Source: Ilex aquifolium (taxonomy: Eukaryota > Streptophyta > Magnoliopsida > Aquifoliales > Aquifoliaceae). Taken from it: a stretch of DNA of 64,000 nucleotides. Below the pieces are notes generated by a model. That model was given only the letters and a program-made list of their open reading frames with translations. It ran no database searches and had not been told where the DNA came from. The position numbers and the translations under genes were made by a program. Shown here piece by piece: positions 1-12,073 of this stretch; within the stretch, counting starts at the first letter, position 1, and the number at the start of each line of letters is the position of its first letter. The stretch lies in contig OX637395.1 of NCBI GenBank assembly GCA_951799425.1, forward strand, positions 10,642,451 to 10,706,450, read 5' to 3'.

Positions 1-1266
1 TCCATTCATGGACATTAGTCATTAGTGGAGGCATGTGTAGGTAGTGCATGGTTAATCAACACCTTGTTTGGTGCTTGATATGTGGACTCGGGAGAAAAGT
101 GGATCGACGATCCTTTTTGAGTCGCATGGTTGCATTGCATAAGTAAAACTTGTGTTTGGGTATAGCAAGAAGGGGCATGGCGACTTCCTCGGGTGAAAGA
201 CCCGGAATCACTTGGTTCATACACTTCCCGGGGTGAAATTCCGCAAAAGTGTAATGCTTACGGAGCCAGGGTGAAATTCCAAAATCCGTTGCCCAAAGGA
301 AACACAAGATTTTGATATAAAATATACTCATCCAATGAGTATCATATTTTCCGTCGAAGACGGGTTCATTGCACATTGCATTGTGTTGTGGGAGTCGGGA
401 AGGACTCGGGTTGTGTTACATGATTGAGTATCATCTCACTCATAGCATGTGGTACACATTGGCATTCGCATTGTGTGTGTGGGAGCCGGGAAGGGCTCGG
501 GTCGAGTACATGAGTCTCATCTCATTCATGGGGCTTAGGTAGCCCGGTTTAACATACATGGCATTGGCATGTAAAGAGAGTCGGGGTGGACTCGGGTTGG
601 ATGTACATGAGTGGATTTCATCTCATTCACGTCATGACTTAATGGCATTCCATCATTGAATTGCATTCTTGATTGGAATGGTTATGGAAATTATGGATGT
701 TGCATGTGAACATTTCATGTGCATATAGGTTGAGGAGTAGCCTCTGTAGGAATTTCTCTACTGGGCGTTGGCTCACCCTATACGGGAACAATTTCAGGTG
801 CGGGAGGTTCACCGACGCACGGCTCAAGGTTGGGCCCTCATGGTTGAAGAAAGCCGCATGTGGCTTTACTTAATGTTTTGTGTAATTACATGTTAGAAAC
901 TATATTTTGGGGCATGTAATGCGTAAAATAATTGTAATAGAACTTATAAAGACTATTGTTAGATTAGCCTTTCATGTTTTGATTTAAGTATGGTTAATTG
1001 GACCCAGTGTGGCCAATGTTTACTTATACATGGACCCGGTGCGGCCATTGCTTTATATTTGACCTCGGATGGGTCTGGTAATTGTGTATTGCATAGGTTG
1101 GGTATTGGGTAGAGCTCCCCATACAAAGGAGACTCTGCCCAAATTTCGTTAAGTTATGGACCCCGATAAATGGGGCATAACAGTGTGATATCGAGATACT
1201 AGGTATCTAAAGGTATTCCGCGGGTTGATGGGTAATCAACGGACCCCCGGGTTTTGGGGTGTCACA
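1..1266 (+). mobile_element. 3' part of a long Ty3/gypsy-type LTR, cut by the window edge
   Basis: The stretch ends in GGGGTGTCACA at 1266 and runs parallel, diverged but colinear, to the last 1.4 kb of the solo LTR at 3116-6412. Shared marks are the repeated 'ggactcggg' phrases, the 'tctctactgggcgttg...ctcaccc...acgggaacaatttcagg' block (about 755-800) and the 'ggttgatgggt...caacgg.acccccgg' end. It lacks the ACCGGT minisatellite of the solo LTR, so it is a related but separate family or subfamily. No coding sequence was seen. The element body lies outside the window if present at all. The strand is taken from the orientation shared with the solo LTR. Confidence 0.65.
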
Positions 1267-2006
1267 TAGTATACTATTCTTAGGTTGGATTTGTCACTGC
1301 CGATGCGTCGGTATACGCCCTTCCTAAAGTTGTGTATCATTGCGAAGATTGGGTGCATGTGTGTGGGTCAGGATATTCTCAATGTGTATATTCATGCGAA
1401 GTCTTACTACATACCTGAGATACGAATGTTGGTAATGGTTTATTGTTTGAAAATTGGTTTTATTTTTTCATTTAATTTATTGCTACCACCTAAACTTGAG
1501 ATCTAATGAACTATCATTGTTTTATTTCAAAAGTTATAAATGATAGTTTGTAAAATGAGATCAACTTGTTTTATATGTTTTCAAAACCTTGTTCGAGCTT
1601 GAGATGATTTTCCTACAGAGCTTAGTGCTCACCCCCTCCAAACAACATTTTTCAGATTTCGGTCTAAAGAAAGAGCTTGGATTAGTTGGGCAGGTGAATT
1701 GGGAAGCTCAGATTGATGGGAACGTGGACTCCGAGGTGGACGTTTAGAACTATTTCCTTTATGTTCTAGATTGGGAGGCAAATTTTGGGACAATGTTAAG
1801 GATAATACTTTCTTTATTTCGCTGCAATATAATATTTGATTTTTGGATGTAATTGCCATAGTTTGGCATAATTATTTTGGATGATGTTGTAGTTATTATG
1901 GATAATGAATGCAATTTCTAATATTTATGAATTTTATTAGTTGCTCTCGTGATATGAATGGTTATAGATAGTAATGTCTTCCAGTGTGGATTTTGGGGTA
2001 TTACGC
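1267..2006 (+). mobile_element. Possible degraded LTR remnant
   Basis: This stretch has the order seen in the neighbouring LTRs: a 'gcttagtgctcacccc' block near 1622 followed by 'tttttcagat', then an AT-rich tail ending with 'gtggattttggggtatta' near 2005. That ending resembles the GGGGTGTCACA LTR end. No target duplication or clean start was found. It may be a third, older LTR copy, or unrelated intergenic DNA. Confidence 0.3.
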
Positions 2007-2455
2007 ACTCCCTCGTTTCTTATCCATATTACATGATTCAAAAGCCCAAATACTCTTATTTCATCCTAGTTTCATATACAAGTGTTGGATTGAGCAAACC
2101 CCTTCCAGTTTTAGAAAATTAAGCTCAAAGTTGAGCTTCATGTTAATAACTTCCATGGTTAGACCTACAAATCAAGTTTTGACAAACCAAATGACCAAAT
2201 TAGTTCAAACCTATGGATTCCTTGACCCAAACAAATCAAAATTTGTCCACCTTTAAGTTTGAAATGAAGTTTTTCAAAGACCCATGAAAATAAACTTCAA
2301 GCTTAAACCTAGTGTTTGATGGTTCTCCCAACTATGACCACGACAAGGTTTGAAATTTAAAATTTATACACTTGAATCTACTAGCGAACTTAACCACAAG
2401 CGATTTTGCAAACAGAGGTGTGCGTGCAGAGATCTGAGTTTGATCTTCCAATCTT
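2007..2455. other. Unassigned intergenic sequence before the tandem array
   Basis: AT-rich non-coding DNA. It shows no convincing open reading frame and no similarity to the 1.3-kb repeat units that follow. Confidence 0.4.
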
Positions 2456-3905
2456 ATATCTCCCCTTCTCTCTCTTCACTTTTCCTCTCTTCCAGTTGAT
2501 TTTCTATGCACAATGTTTTCCACAAGAAGAACCTCAACTTATTGAAGCCTCCCAAGCACCTCACTCAGCCCATGCATGGCTGTATTGACCAAGAAGAGGA
2601 CACCTCTTCCTTGGTTGTTGGCAAACTTCCACTGGAGGGGATTTTCATTATTTCTTATTTTGAAATTTCAATTTTTTTTTATTTCACCAAATATTCAATT
2701 ATAAAATATACTAATTTCCTAACCTGAGAATTTTCTTACTTTTCCTGTATTTCAATATGGTAATTTTATTGGACGATTTTACCCCTACCACGCATAAGCA
2801 CGATTTTGTATCAACCACTTCACCAACACTTCACATCTATTCATCGTAGCTTAATTGAATTTCTTCCATTCTCCCCAAATTTCGACCTAATAACTTCATG
2901 AGATGATTTTTCCCTAAACTCGATTCTGTGCGATTTCAAACCAAGTTTGTTGCCCTAGCTTATCCAACACATCATAGTTCACACTATAATCCTTATTTCG
3001 TATTAAACAAAATTGACAAAATTCCACAAAAGTACCTCTAATACTTGTCCAAAGCTCTAATTACCTCAATAAAAAGTAAATTCATAATTAAATCTCAAAA
3101 TACTAATACATCTCCTGTGAAACCCGGGAAAATTTGAATTTTTTTTTAAAAGGGCAAAATAGTCATTTGCCACTACTGTGCGTATTTAAAATACATATGT
3201 TCTAGACCTCGGATGAGGAAACGGAGTGCGTTGTTGGATTCGTAACGCGAAATCTAGTGACCACCAGAAATTTCGTTAAATTCCGAGATAGTCGGATTTT
3301 TTGCACGTAAATCGAGACGACTGCGTGGCGATTGACCTTTTAAAGGTCCCCAAAAACGAGAAATATTAAAATTCCTTATAATTGGATTAATGTGCCAATA
3401 AAATTTAATTGGACTTAATCCGGGACTTAATGAGTCGTTTCGGGACGAAAAACGGACCCGAAAGTAATAAACGAGCGGTGCGATGTAGACCACACATTTA
3501 AAACTATATAAATGGACAAATATCTACATTTTAGGAAGAAAATTTCTGCCATTGTGCTGGGTTCAACGTGTGGGAGAAAGAGAGAGAGAAAAGTGAGAAC
3601 TTCAAGCTTCCTCCGGCGATTTCTCTGACAACCGTCGCTCGGATTTCGTCGAGCTAGAAGGGAGAAGTGATCTACGCGACAAGGGCTACGCGTGGGCACC
3701 AAAAACAAGGAATTTCACCGAAGATCCAAAGAGGCGATCTTGAGAGATTCAAAGTTTTGGAGTGGTTTTGGTGTTTTTAGGGGTTTTCTACACTCCTAAG
3801 AGGTAGGGGTTGTTCCTACGTTGGATTATTCTACCTTAGGTGTAGCTAGTTTAAGGGTATCTATATATATGCATGTGTATATATGTATATATATATGTTT
3901 GTGGT

Positions 3906-4464
3906 TAGGGGTGTTCAAATTTCCGACTAGCCGCAAGTTCCTACCCTACCCGACCCTACCCTACCCTACTGAACGGTTAGCCGCAAAATTTGGGTAGGAA
4001 TGCGGAAGAGTTTTTGGTCTTCCGATTAAATCGGGTAGGAATGCGGAAGAGCTATCCATTTCCGCATTCCTACCCTACCCTACCCGCATTAATTAATTAA
4101 TATGATTTTAATGTATTTCATATGGTTTAAACTTAAATTAATTGTTATTGTATTTGTGTAACAATTATGGTGGATTGATGTTCATACTTTCTTGTGTTTT
4201 ATTATAATTGTTGTTGTAGTTGTTTTAAATTTTAGTGTTATTGATTTATTGTGTTGTTAAATTGGTGCATTCAAAAATTAATAATTACAAAAATGTTTAC
4301 CCGATTTCCTACCCGACTTCCTACCCGATTAATCGGGTAGGAAGTCGGGTAGGAATACCACACCTGTCGGGTAGGGTAGGCCAAGAAAAAATTCTTCCGC
4401 AAAGTATCGGGTAGGAAGACGGAAGACCATATTTCCTACCCGTAGGGTAGGGTGAACACCCCTA
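3906..4464. mobile_element. hAT-like MITE nested in the solo LTR
   Basis: The termini are TAGGGGTGTTCA at the left and TGAACACCCCTA at the right, a perfect 12-bp inverted repeat. The element is flanked by a perfect 8-bp duplication TTTGTGGT (3898-3905 and 4465-4472). An 8-bp duplication with this kind of end is typical of hAT transposons. The 559-bp body has no coding capacity and is full of subterminal CCTACCC/GGGTAGG repeats in both orientations, the usual sort of transposase-binding arrangement. It is a non-autonomous element that moved after the LTR inserted. Confidence 0.88.
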
Positions 4465-5855
4465 TTTGTGGTTATGAAAATGGAAAGGTGAGCATGAAGT
4501 GAGCTTAGTCTTGTTGCTAGCTAAATTTTGATATGTGTAAGTTATATGTGATGCATTATATAACTTGGTGATATTGAAGACATGTTTTGTGTGTTGGAAG
4601 TTGTTGTTTTGCTTAAAATGAGATAATATGCTTAATGCCTACAAGGTGTTTGATAATATGCCTTGGTTGGTTGTTTAGATGATTTGTTTGGGGTCATTGG
4701 AATAACATGTTGAAATGTGTTAATGATGTATTGACATATGCTCATTGATATGTTGTTTATGACGGTTTATGGAATTTATATGCTTATGATTTAAATTCCA
4801 TGGAATGTGAAGATATGTGTTGATCACTCATGTTACATATTGGGCATGACCATTGGCATTACATTCATGAGCTATATGCATGGGTGTGGAAAATATTGCT
4901 CATATGGTAGTCATTGCATTTGAGCATGGTCATGACATCATATTCATTGGGCTCATGTCATGGGTGTGAGTGTGAGTGTGTATGGTTAGTCAAACACCAC
5001 TCTTGGTTATTGACAAAGGGACTCGGAAGAAAGGGATTGAAGATCCTTTTGGGCCGTATGGTTGCATGAAATAAAATTGGGTTGGGGTAGCAAGAAGAGG
5101 CATGACGACCTCTCGGGTGCAAGGCCCGGTGATTGGGATACGCACTCCCTTGGCTCAGCCCATAAAGTGTGTGGGTGTATCCGGAACCCTCGGTGTAAGT
5201 CCGTGACTTCCGTGTGGGTTGGAGACCCTTGGTGTAAGCCCATGAACATCCACCCCCTTACAAGACCCTAAAATGGAGGATGTCATTTGATGTGAACATA
5301 AATGGCGGAAGGGAAACACATTGGCTTTCCATTGTGTGGTAGGAGTCGGTGAGGACTCGGAATGAGTTGCATGAGTGAGTTTCCATCTCATTTCATGGCA
5401 TGGCATTGTGGCATTCCATCATAGAATGCATAAGTATGAAAAAAGGCTTGGTTATATGGTTATGTGATGATTTCATGAGCATGTGCATCTAGGGGGAGAG
5501 TGGCCTTTGTAGGATTTTCTCTACTGGGCGTTGTGCTCACCCTTTACGGGAACAATTTCAGGTATTGGGTTTGCACCGGGGGATGGCTCCCATGGAGAGC
5601 ACCAAGGGTGAAGGGGGCCTATGTGTGGCCTTACCTCAAGATTTTGTAAACCTTTTGTTTTAAAATGGTTTATGACATGTAAATATTGTAAAACATGATA
5701 TTTTGAATTATGAATGTATGAAGTTGTATGTAATATGACTTGGATAGACTATGTATAATGTGGGAGTTTTCATTATACATGTTTGGTATGAGTTTGGAAG
5801 AGTTTAAAAAGGGTTGGAAATGAAAAACTAAGGAAGTGGGCAAAACCTGCCTTTA

Positions 5856-6142
5856 GCTACCGGTAGCCGACCGGTAGTTGATTTCCAGTAGGAAACAGCT
5901 ACCTGTAGCCGACCGGTAGTTGATTTCCTAAAGGAAATAGCTACCGGTAGCCGACCGGTAGTTGATTTCTAGTAGGAAATAGCTACCGGTAGCCAACCGG
6001 TAGTTGATTTCCAGAATGTTTCGGCTACCGGTAGCCAACCGGTAGTTGATCTCCAGAATGTTTCGGCTACCGGTAGCCAACCGGTAGTTGATCTCCAGAA
6101 TGTTTCGGCTACCGGTAGCCGATAAACAGCTACCGGTAGCCA
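5856..6142. repeat. Minisatellite with CTACCGGTAG palindromes inside the solo LTR
   Basis: About seven tandem copies of a ~42-bp unit. Each has 'gctaccggtagcc', a second 'accggtag', 'ttgatttcc' or 'ttgatctcc', and a spacer such as 'cagtaggaa' or 'agaatgtttcg'. Two spacer types follow each other, so the array grew in two phases. The related LTR at 1-1266 does not have it. Confidence 0.85.
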
Positions 6143-9100
6143 GTCCAAAAATCTGAAATTTTTAAATGTGTTACCAAATCTTTGGGCTTTGAATTTCCTT
6201 CCTTTAAATGATTAAAGTGGACCCTAATGGGGTACAAACCACGGTGTATGGGAATTTAATTGAATCAAATGAATGTTAAACCGAATTTTCATTATGGGTT
6301 ATAATCCCGGCTTAAAGATATTCTTGATGTGGTGTCGGGTTGAGCGATATCCACGGATGTTTCCGCAGGTTGATGGGTTATCAACGGGACCCCCGGATTT
6401 TGGGGTGTCACATCTCCCAATTTACATATTACAATGGTTACATCATCTTTAATTCCTCAAATATTTCAATCACAATCTTTGCTCCACAATCCTCCTGAAC
6501 AATTAATTAAGTGGGGGAAGGTAAACAATATGATAAGAAATAATATGCTCAGAATGCATCCATACCAAATAAAATTGTAGGTTAAAAAAATCGCCAAACA
6601 CAAGTGGAATAGCTTCTCAATTGAAATCATAATCAATCAAATCTCTTGTATGCAAGACCTGAACATATACCTTGTGCCTTACCTACCACCCCACATTAAA
6701 ACCAATCCCACAGATATCTTAGATTGGCAAAGCATTGGACCATTGGCTATCATAATCTAGTCCCTAATGTACAAAATACATGATCAATATTCCCACAATA
6801 CCAATAAAAAGTCAATAGGAATTTAAGGATTATAACAACTCAATCACAGGGAATACAAAAAAGGAAGAGTCAAGGATTTACTCTTTACAAATAGATTTAA
6901 GATAAAGCAGATGTTATACTACTCCATAGCTCAATTCTTCACTAGACTCCGATAGATGTTGTCATCATAACCTATAAAGCAACAAACTGAAATTTCACCC
7001 CAATTGGAGTTCATTTTGGTTTTTATATTTACAGATTTTGCCTTCTCTCTCTTCATTTTTTCTTTCTTTCAGCTGATTTTCTATGTTAAATTTGTTCCAC
7101 AGGAAGAACCTCAACTTATTTAAGTTTCCCAAGCACCTCACTCAGCCCATGCATGATTGTATTAAGCAAGAGGAGGACACCTCCTTCTTACTTGTTGCCA
7201 AATTTCAATAGGACAACATTTTCATTATGTCTTATTTTCAAATTTCAATTTTTGTATTTCACCAAATATTCAATTATAAAATATAATGATTTCCGAGCCT
7301 GAGAATTTTCTTATTTTCCCCAAAATTCAATATGATAATTTTATCAGATGATTTTACGCCTACCACGCATGCGCGCGATTTCCAGTGCACCACTTCACCA
7401 CTACCTTCCCACACTTCACATATGTATAGTCACCCAAACTTAATTGAATTTCTTCCGTTTTCCCCAAATTTTGACTTGACACCTTCATCAGACGATTTTT
7501 CCCTTAACTCTGTTCTGTGCGATTTCAAACAAAGTGTGTCGCCCTAACTTATCCAACCCAACATAGTTCACACTCTCACCCTTATTTCATATTAAAAAAA
7601 ATGAAAAAATGCCACAAAAGTACCTCCAAGAGCTCTAATTACCTCAATAAAAAGTAAATTGATAATTGAATCTCAAAATACTAATACATCTCCCAATTTA
7701 CATATTACAAAAGTTACGTCATCTTTAATTCCTCAAATATTCCAATCACAATCTCTGCTCCACAATCCTCCTAACAAACTAATTGAGTGGGGGGAAGTAG
7801 ACAATATGATAAGAAATAATATGCTAAGAATACATCGATACCAAATAAAGTTGACAATTAAACCAATTGCCAAACACAAGTCTAATAGATCTCAATTGAA
7901 ATCATAATCAACAATTGTCATATATGCAAGACCTGGACATATACCTTGTACCTTACCTACCACCCCACCTTAAACCGATCCCTTAGATATCTTAGAATAG
8001 CGATGCATTGGAGTATTGGCTATCATAATTTAGTCCCTAATGTACACAATACATGATCAATGTACCCACAAAACCAATAAAAGTCAATAGGAATTTAAAG
8101 ATCATAACAACTCAATTAAAGGGAATCCAAACAAGGAAGAGTCAAGGATTTACTCTTTGCAAAAAGACTTAAGACAAAGCATCTGGTATACTACTCTGTA
8201 TCTCAAATCTTTAGTTGACTCCGATACATGTTGTCTTCATAACCTCAAAATCAACTTATTGAAATTTCACCCCAATTAGAGTTCATTTTGCCTTTGATAT
8301 TTATGGATTTCGCCTTTGATATTTATAGATTTCGTCTTCTCTCTTTTCTCTCTTCATTTTTTTCTCTTTTCCAGCTGATTTTCTATGCTCAATTTGTTGT
8401 ATTGGAAGAACCTGAACTTATTTAAGTCTCCCTAGCACCTCACTCAGCCCAAGCATGGCTGAATTGAGCAAGAGGAGGACACCTCCTCCTTGCTTGTTGG
8501 CAAACTTCAGTTGGAGTGCATTTTCATTATGTCTTATTTTCAAATTTCAATTTTTTTATTTCACCAAATATTCAATTATAAAATATAATGATTTCCTAGC
8601 CAGAGAATTTTCTTATTTTTCCCCAAAATTTGATTTAATAATTTTATCGGATGATTTTACCCCTACCACGCATGCGCGCGATTTCCAATCCACCACTTCA
8701 CCACTACCTTCCCACACTTCACATACATATAGTCACCCTAACTTAATTGAATTTCTTCCATTCTCCCCAAATTTCGACCCAACACCTTTATCAGACGATT
8801 TTGCCCTTAACTCGGTTCCTCACGATTTCAAACCATGTGTGTCGCCCTAACTTATCCAACCCATTATAGTTCACACTCTCACCCTTATATCATATTAACA
8901 AAAAATGACAAAATTCCACAAAAGTACCTCCAAGAGCTCTAATTAGCTCAATAAAAAGTAATTTGATAATTGAATCTCAAGATACTAATACATCTCTCAA
9001 TTTACATATTACAAAAGTTATGTCATCTTTGATTCCTCCAATATTCCAATCACAATCTCTACTCCACAATCCTCTTGAAAATTAATTAAGAGGGGAAAGT

Positions 9101-9205
9101 AGACAATATGATAAGTAATAATATGCACAAAATACACACATACCAAATAAAATTGACAATTAAACCAATTGCCAAACACAAGTCTAATAGCTTCTCAATT
9201 GATTT

Positions 9206-9581
9206 GGACTTTTCTCACTTTGCACCCCAAAAGATGTCTTGATTCCCACTTTGCACCCCGAAAGATTAATTTTTAGCATTGCACCATGAATGTCATAAAT
9301 TAGTTCCAATGTGGTCCTCGGACTAACATCCGTTTCAGATTCTGTTAAAAATTGATGCATATGCCAACCACGTGTGCTGCTCTTTGGCAAAAATATAAAT
9401 TCACCATTCATATCATTGGGTGGCATGTGCATTAATTTTAGTGAAATCTGAAACAGATGTTAGTCCGGGATTACATTAGAACCAATTTATGATATTATAG
9501 GTGCAATGTGAAAAAAAATAAACTTTTGAGGTGCAAATTGGAAATCAAGATATCTTGCAGGGTACAAAGTGCTAAAAGTCC
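9206..9581. mobile_element. MITE-like inverted-repeat element, unassigned superfamily
   Basis: The ends GGACTTTT and AAAAGTCC open imperfect inverted repeats of about 60 bp (the 'cactttg.acc...aagat.tcttgat' blocks at both ends). The 376-bp body has no coding capacity. The flanks (caattgattt and ttatggattt) match at 7 of 10 positions, which could be an eroded 9-10-bp duplication of Mutator type. It adjoins the broken end of tandem copy 3. Confidence 0.65.
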
Positions 9582-9591
9582 TTATGGATTT

Positions 9592-9706
9592 CTCGTTTTC
9601 TCTTTTTCTCTTTTTTTTTTTCTCTCCTCTTTCTCTCTATAATTTCTACTCTTCTCTTCTCCCTCTCTTCTTTCTTTCCTCTTCCTCTCTTTCTATTAAA
9701 ACTTTT
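9592..9706. repeat. Pyrimidine-rich tract
   Basis: Almost only C and T on the plus strand, dominated by 'tctctt' and 'tttttt' runs. It is low-complexity DNA with no gene call. Confidence 0.8.
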
Positions 9707-9882
9707 CTCCATTTATAGCCAAAACAATAACAATGAGGTGTTTTGAAATGAGTATTATAGCTCCTAGCTTGACACTTGTCACACTTGCACACAACTTTTC
9801 ATATAACCTGAAAAGTGTTCTGCCGCTTGCCACGCACACACCAACACTTTGCTTTGTCATGCTCACCATATCTCTTTTCACT

Positions 9883-10066
9883 AATGCTATTGAGACATAA
9901 TTGAGGGACATAATTTGAGGACATAATGAGTTGTCACCAATGATATGATAGTGAAATGTATTTAATGATGGGTCCCATTATAGCATTAATGAATTCATTA
10001 TCATATCATTGGTGACAACTCATTATGTCCCCAAATTATGTCCATAAATTATATCCCAATAGCATT
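9883..10066. mobile_element. Foldback MITE of about 184 bp
   Basis: The whole element is one large hairpin. 'aatgctattg.gacataatt...gacataatgagttgtcacc' on the left is mirrored by 'ggtgacaactcattatgtcc...aattat..cccaatagcatt' on the right, with about 30 bp of loop. No clear target duplication was found, so the superfamily is open. Confidence 0.75.
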
Positions 10067-10946
10067 GCTCATCTCTTTTTTCAGATTCCTAAATATTTTA
10101 CTTTCGACACATGTCCTACAGTATACTAAATTTTACACTTATTACACATATTTGAATGTACCCTCTCGGTCACTATGGATGTTCGACATCTCATATTTCT
10201 TTCAACATGAAATATATTAAATATTACAGTAATAAGACTCTTCTTTATACAAAGAATTTATTTATGTATTTGAAATATTATCCTCAATTATAACTCTTAT
10301 TTTATAAAAATTTGGGATATCACAAGAAGGCTGTTAAGCGGGGAGTTGGGAATCATTGACCAATGATATTTTGTTGAGAAAAGAAAAATTCAAGTGTTAA
10401 TAGTCGTACATACGGTGTCACCCATGGAGACGACCAGTGAAGAGTCTTTCGACTCTCAAGGTTTTGCCCTTTGTTTCATTACAATTTCTTTTGGTTTTTG
10501 TTTTGAAAAATAGGAGGGCCCCACTTGCATGACACTTTTGACCAAAGTCAAACTCAAACTAAAAGTGTAAGAGGAAATAACGAAGTATTGGTTTCTTTTT
10601 AACACCTTAAAATATGGACAAGTAAAAGTACTGTGCCTCATGACATTAAGCAATAAAAAAACTTAAACATTAATAATACAATATTTATATTTTAAATTAT
10701 AATTTAATTACGTAATATAAAATTAAAGTGTACAGAGAGAATATAAGAGAGATACAAGGGAGAGAGAAGTAGATGTAGATTAGTTGAGTTGTGAGTCATT
10801 AAAGAGTGTGTTTTTTGAATTATTTGATATTGGGGGGCCGTATAAAAAAGATGATGTTTTTCATAAAAAAAAATTATGATGAATTTTATACCATTGAGTC
10901 AAAGTAGATAAAAATTTAATTAATATTGACAATTGTTGTGCTTTAA
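10067..10946. other. Intergenic sequence, no gene seen
   Basis: AT-rich sequence with only short, unsupported ORFs. A 'tttgggatatcaca' near 10310 resembles an LTR end, but no partner was found. Confidence 0.4.
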
Positions 10947-10955
10947 TAAGTTAAA

Positions 10956-12064
10956 GGGTTAATTACAAAATGCCCCCTTCAAGTATAGGTAATATTGCAA
11001 TCAACTCCTTGTGGTTTCAATTTAAACAATTTGCCCTCCTCAAGTTTGTAATTACATCAATTAACCCATTGCCGTTAACTTTTACCGTAAAAAATGGACA
11101 GACGTGAGCTTAAATTCCATTAAAAGACATATTTACCCTTTTGATTCCTTATTTTCTAACAAAAAAAAATTGGAAAATATCTCCAGCACCCATACTGTTC
11201 AATTCCCACCAACCCTCCTAGTACTAGATCATTTCCCCTAAAAATCCCTTTTAGGCAACAACCCTTCGATAACCCATCTCCCTCCCTAACCTTCGCTCCC
11301 TTCCACCCCCTCCATCGAGCCTAACCACCGTCGCCCAGTAGTTCACCGGTTTTTTTGGGGATTTTGATCTAATCGGAATGGATTGGGTGGAATTAGAGCT
11401 CTTATGCAGGTTAGGTGCTAAAGGGTTAATTAGTGGTAACTGTGCTACATTGGCAGCGGTGATGAGGGTTAGAAATGTTTGGAGCATTCACAATGGCCTG
11501 TTCTCTTTTTCTTTCTTTCTCAGAATTTTATTTTCTTTGGTTGGTTGGTGTCTGGGGATGGTGTTTTGGAGCCACTGGCAGCGATGTCGATAAGGAATTG
11601 GTGGGTAGCATTGGTGTTTACCGCCAATGGACATCGGGTAATGGTGTTGCTGGTTTGAAAGAGGCCTTGTTGGGGATGGAGGTGAGGGGCTGCCTACTGC
11701 CGGCATTCGGGATGGAGGTGAGGGGCTGCCTACTAACAGCGTTGGGTATGTAGGTGAAGGGCTATTGGAGTTAGCTATGAGGGTTGGGGTACGACTGGAG
11801 TAGGGGAAAGGGGGCTGCTGAAGTAGAAAAAGAGGTTGGGGTTATGTATTCTTTAGGGCTTTGTGTTTTAATGTGTTGGGCAGGAAGAGAAGAAAGATAA
11901 TATATTAAAGGTTGAGGTTATTTTAGGAATTTTATAACTCCCATCCATTTTGTGAGTCAATTTAATCTTACCAAAACTCTAGGGGGTAAATTGTTTAAAT
12001 AGAAACCACAAGGAGTTGATTGCAACATGACCTATACTTGAAGGGGGCATTTTGTAATTAACCC
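10956..12064. mobile_element. Mutator-like element with long TIRs, possible Pack-MULE
   Basis: Inverted repeats of roughly 100 bp open with GGGTTAATTACAAAATGCCC on both strands. The element is flanked by a perfect 9-bp duplication TAAGTTAAA (10947-10955 and 12065-12073). A 9-bp duplication with long inverted repeats is the hallmark of Mutator-like elements. The 1109-bp body carries no transposase that I can recognise. Its centre (about 11230-11830) is clearly richer in G and C than the surroundings, with short ORFs on both strands and an internal near-repeat ('gggatggaggtgaggggctg' twice, near 11676 and 11710). That composition could mean captured host sequence, though no source gene is recognised. 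Confidence 0.85.
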
Positions 12065-12073
12065 TAAGTTAAA

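Larger units (their letters stand above)
3116..6412 (+). mobile_element. Solo LTR, 3.3 kb, Ty3/gypsy type
   Basis: It begins TGTGAAACCC and ends GGGGTGTCACA, and is flanked by the 5-bp target duplication TCTCC (3111-3115 and 6413-6417). Removing the insert plus one TCTCC restores the sequence found uninterrupted in tandem copy 2 (near 7690), which proves the insertion. There is no gag or pol and no second LTR, so this is a solo LTR left by LTR-LTR recombination. The length and the GTGTCACA end recall long chromovirus (Tekay/Del-like) LTRs, but the family call is inference. It hosts a hAT-like MITE (3906-4464) and a palindromic minisatellite (5856-6142). Confidence 0.88.
2456..9200 (+). repeat. 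Tandem array of a ~1.3-kb unit, about 2.7 copies, split by a solo LTR
   Basis: Three colinear copies can be anchored on 'gattttctatg' at about 2497, 7074 and 8374. The spacing is about 1.30 kb between copies 2 and 3. It is about 1.28 kb between copies 1 and 2 after removing the solo LTR and one target duplication. Each unit has a pyrimidine-rich start, 'cctcactcagccca.gcatg', 'tttcaccaaatattcaattataaaat', 'cgattttac.cctaccacgcat' and, further on, 'caatttacatattacaa'. Copy 3 stops near 9200, just before a small inverted-repeat element. ORFs in the units are short and not shared. Function is unknown; this may be a local duplication or a young satellite-like repeat. Confidence 0.75.

Noticed and set aside
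1285-1506. Short plus-strand frame with C/W/H residues (DWVHVCG-like in one frame)
   Set aside because: Too short, not recognisable as a domain, and within a probable LTR remnant.
5856-6142. CRISPR-like array
   Set aside because: The units are adjacent tandem minisatellite copies without unique spacers, inside a plant LTR. The same holds for 48006-48282.
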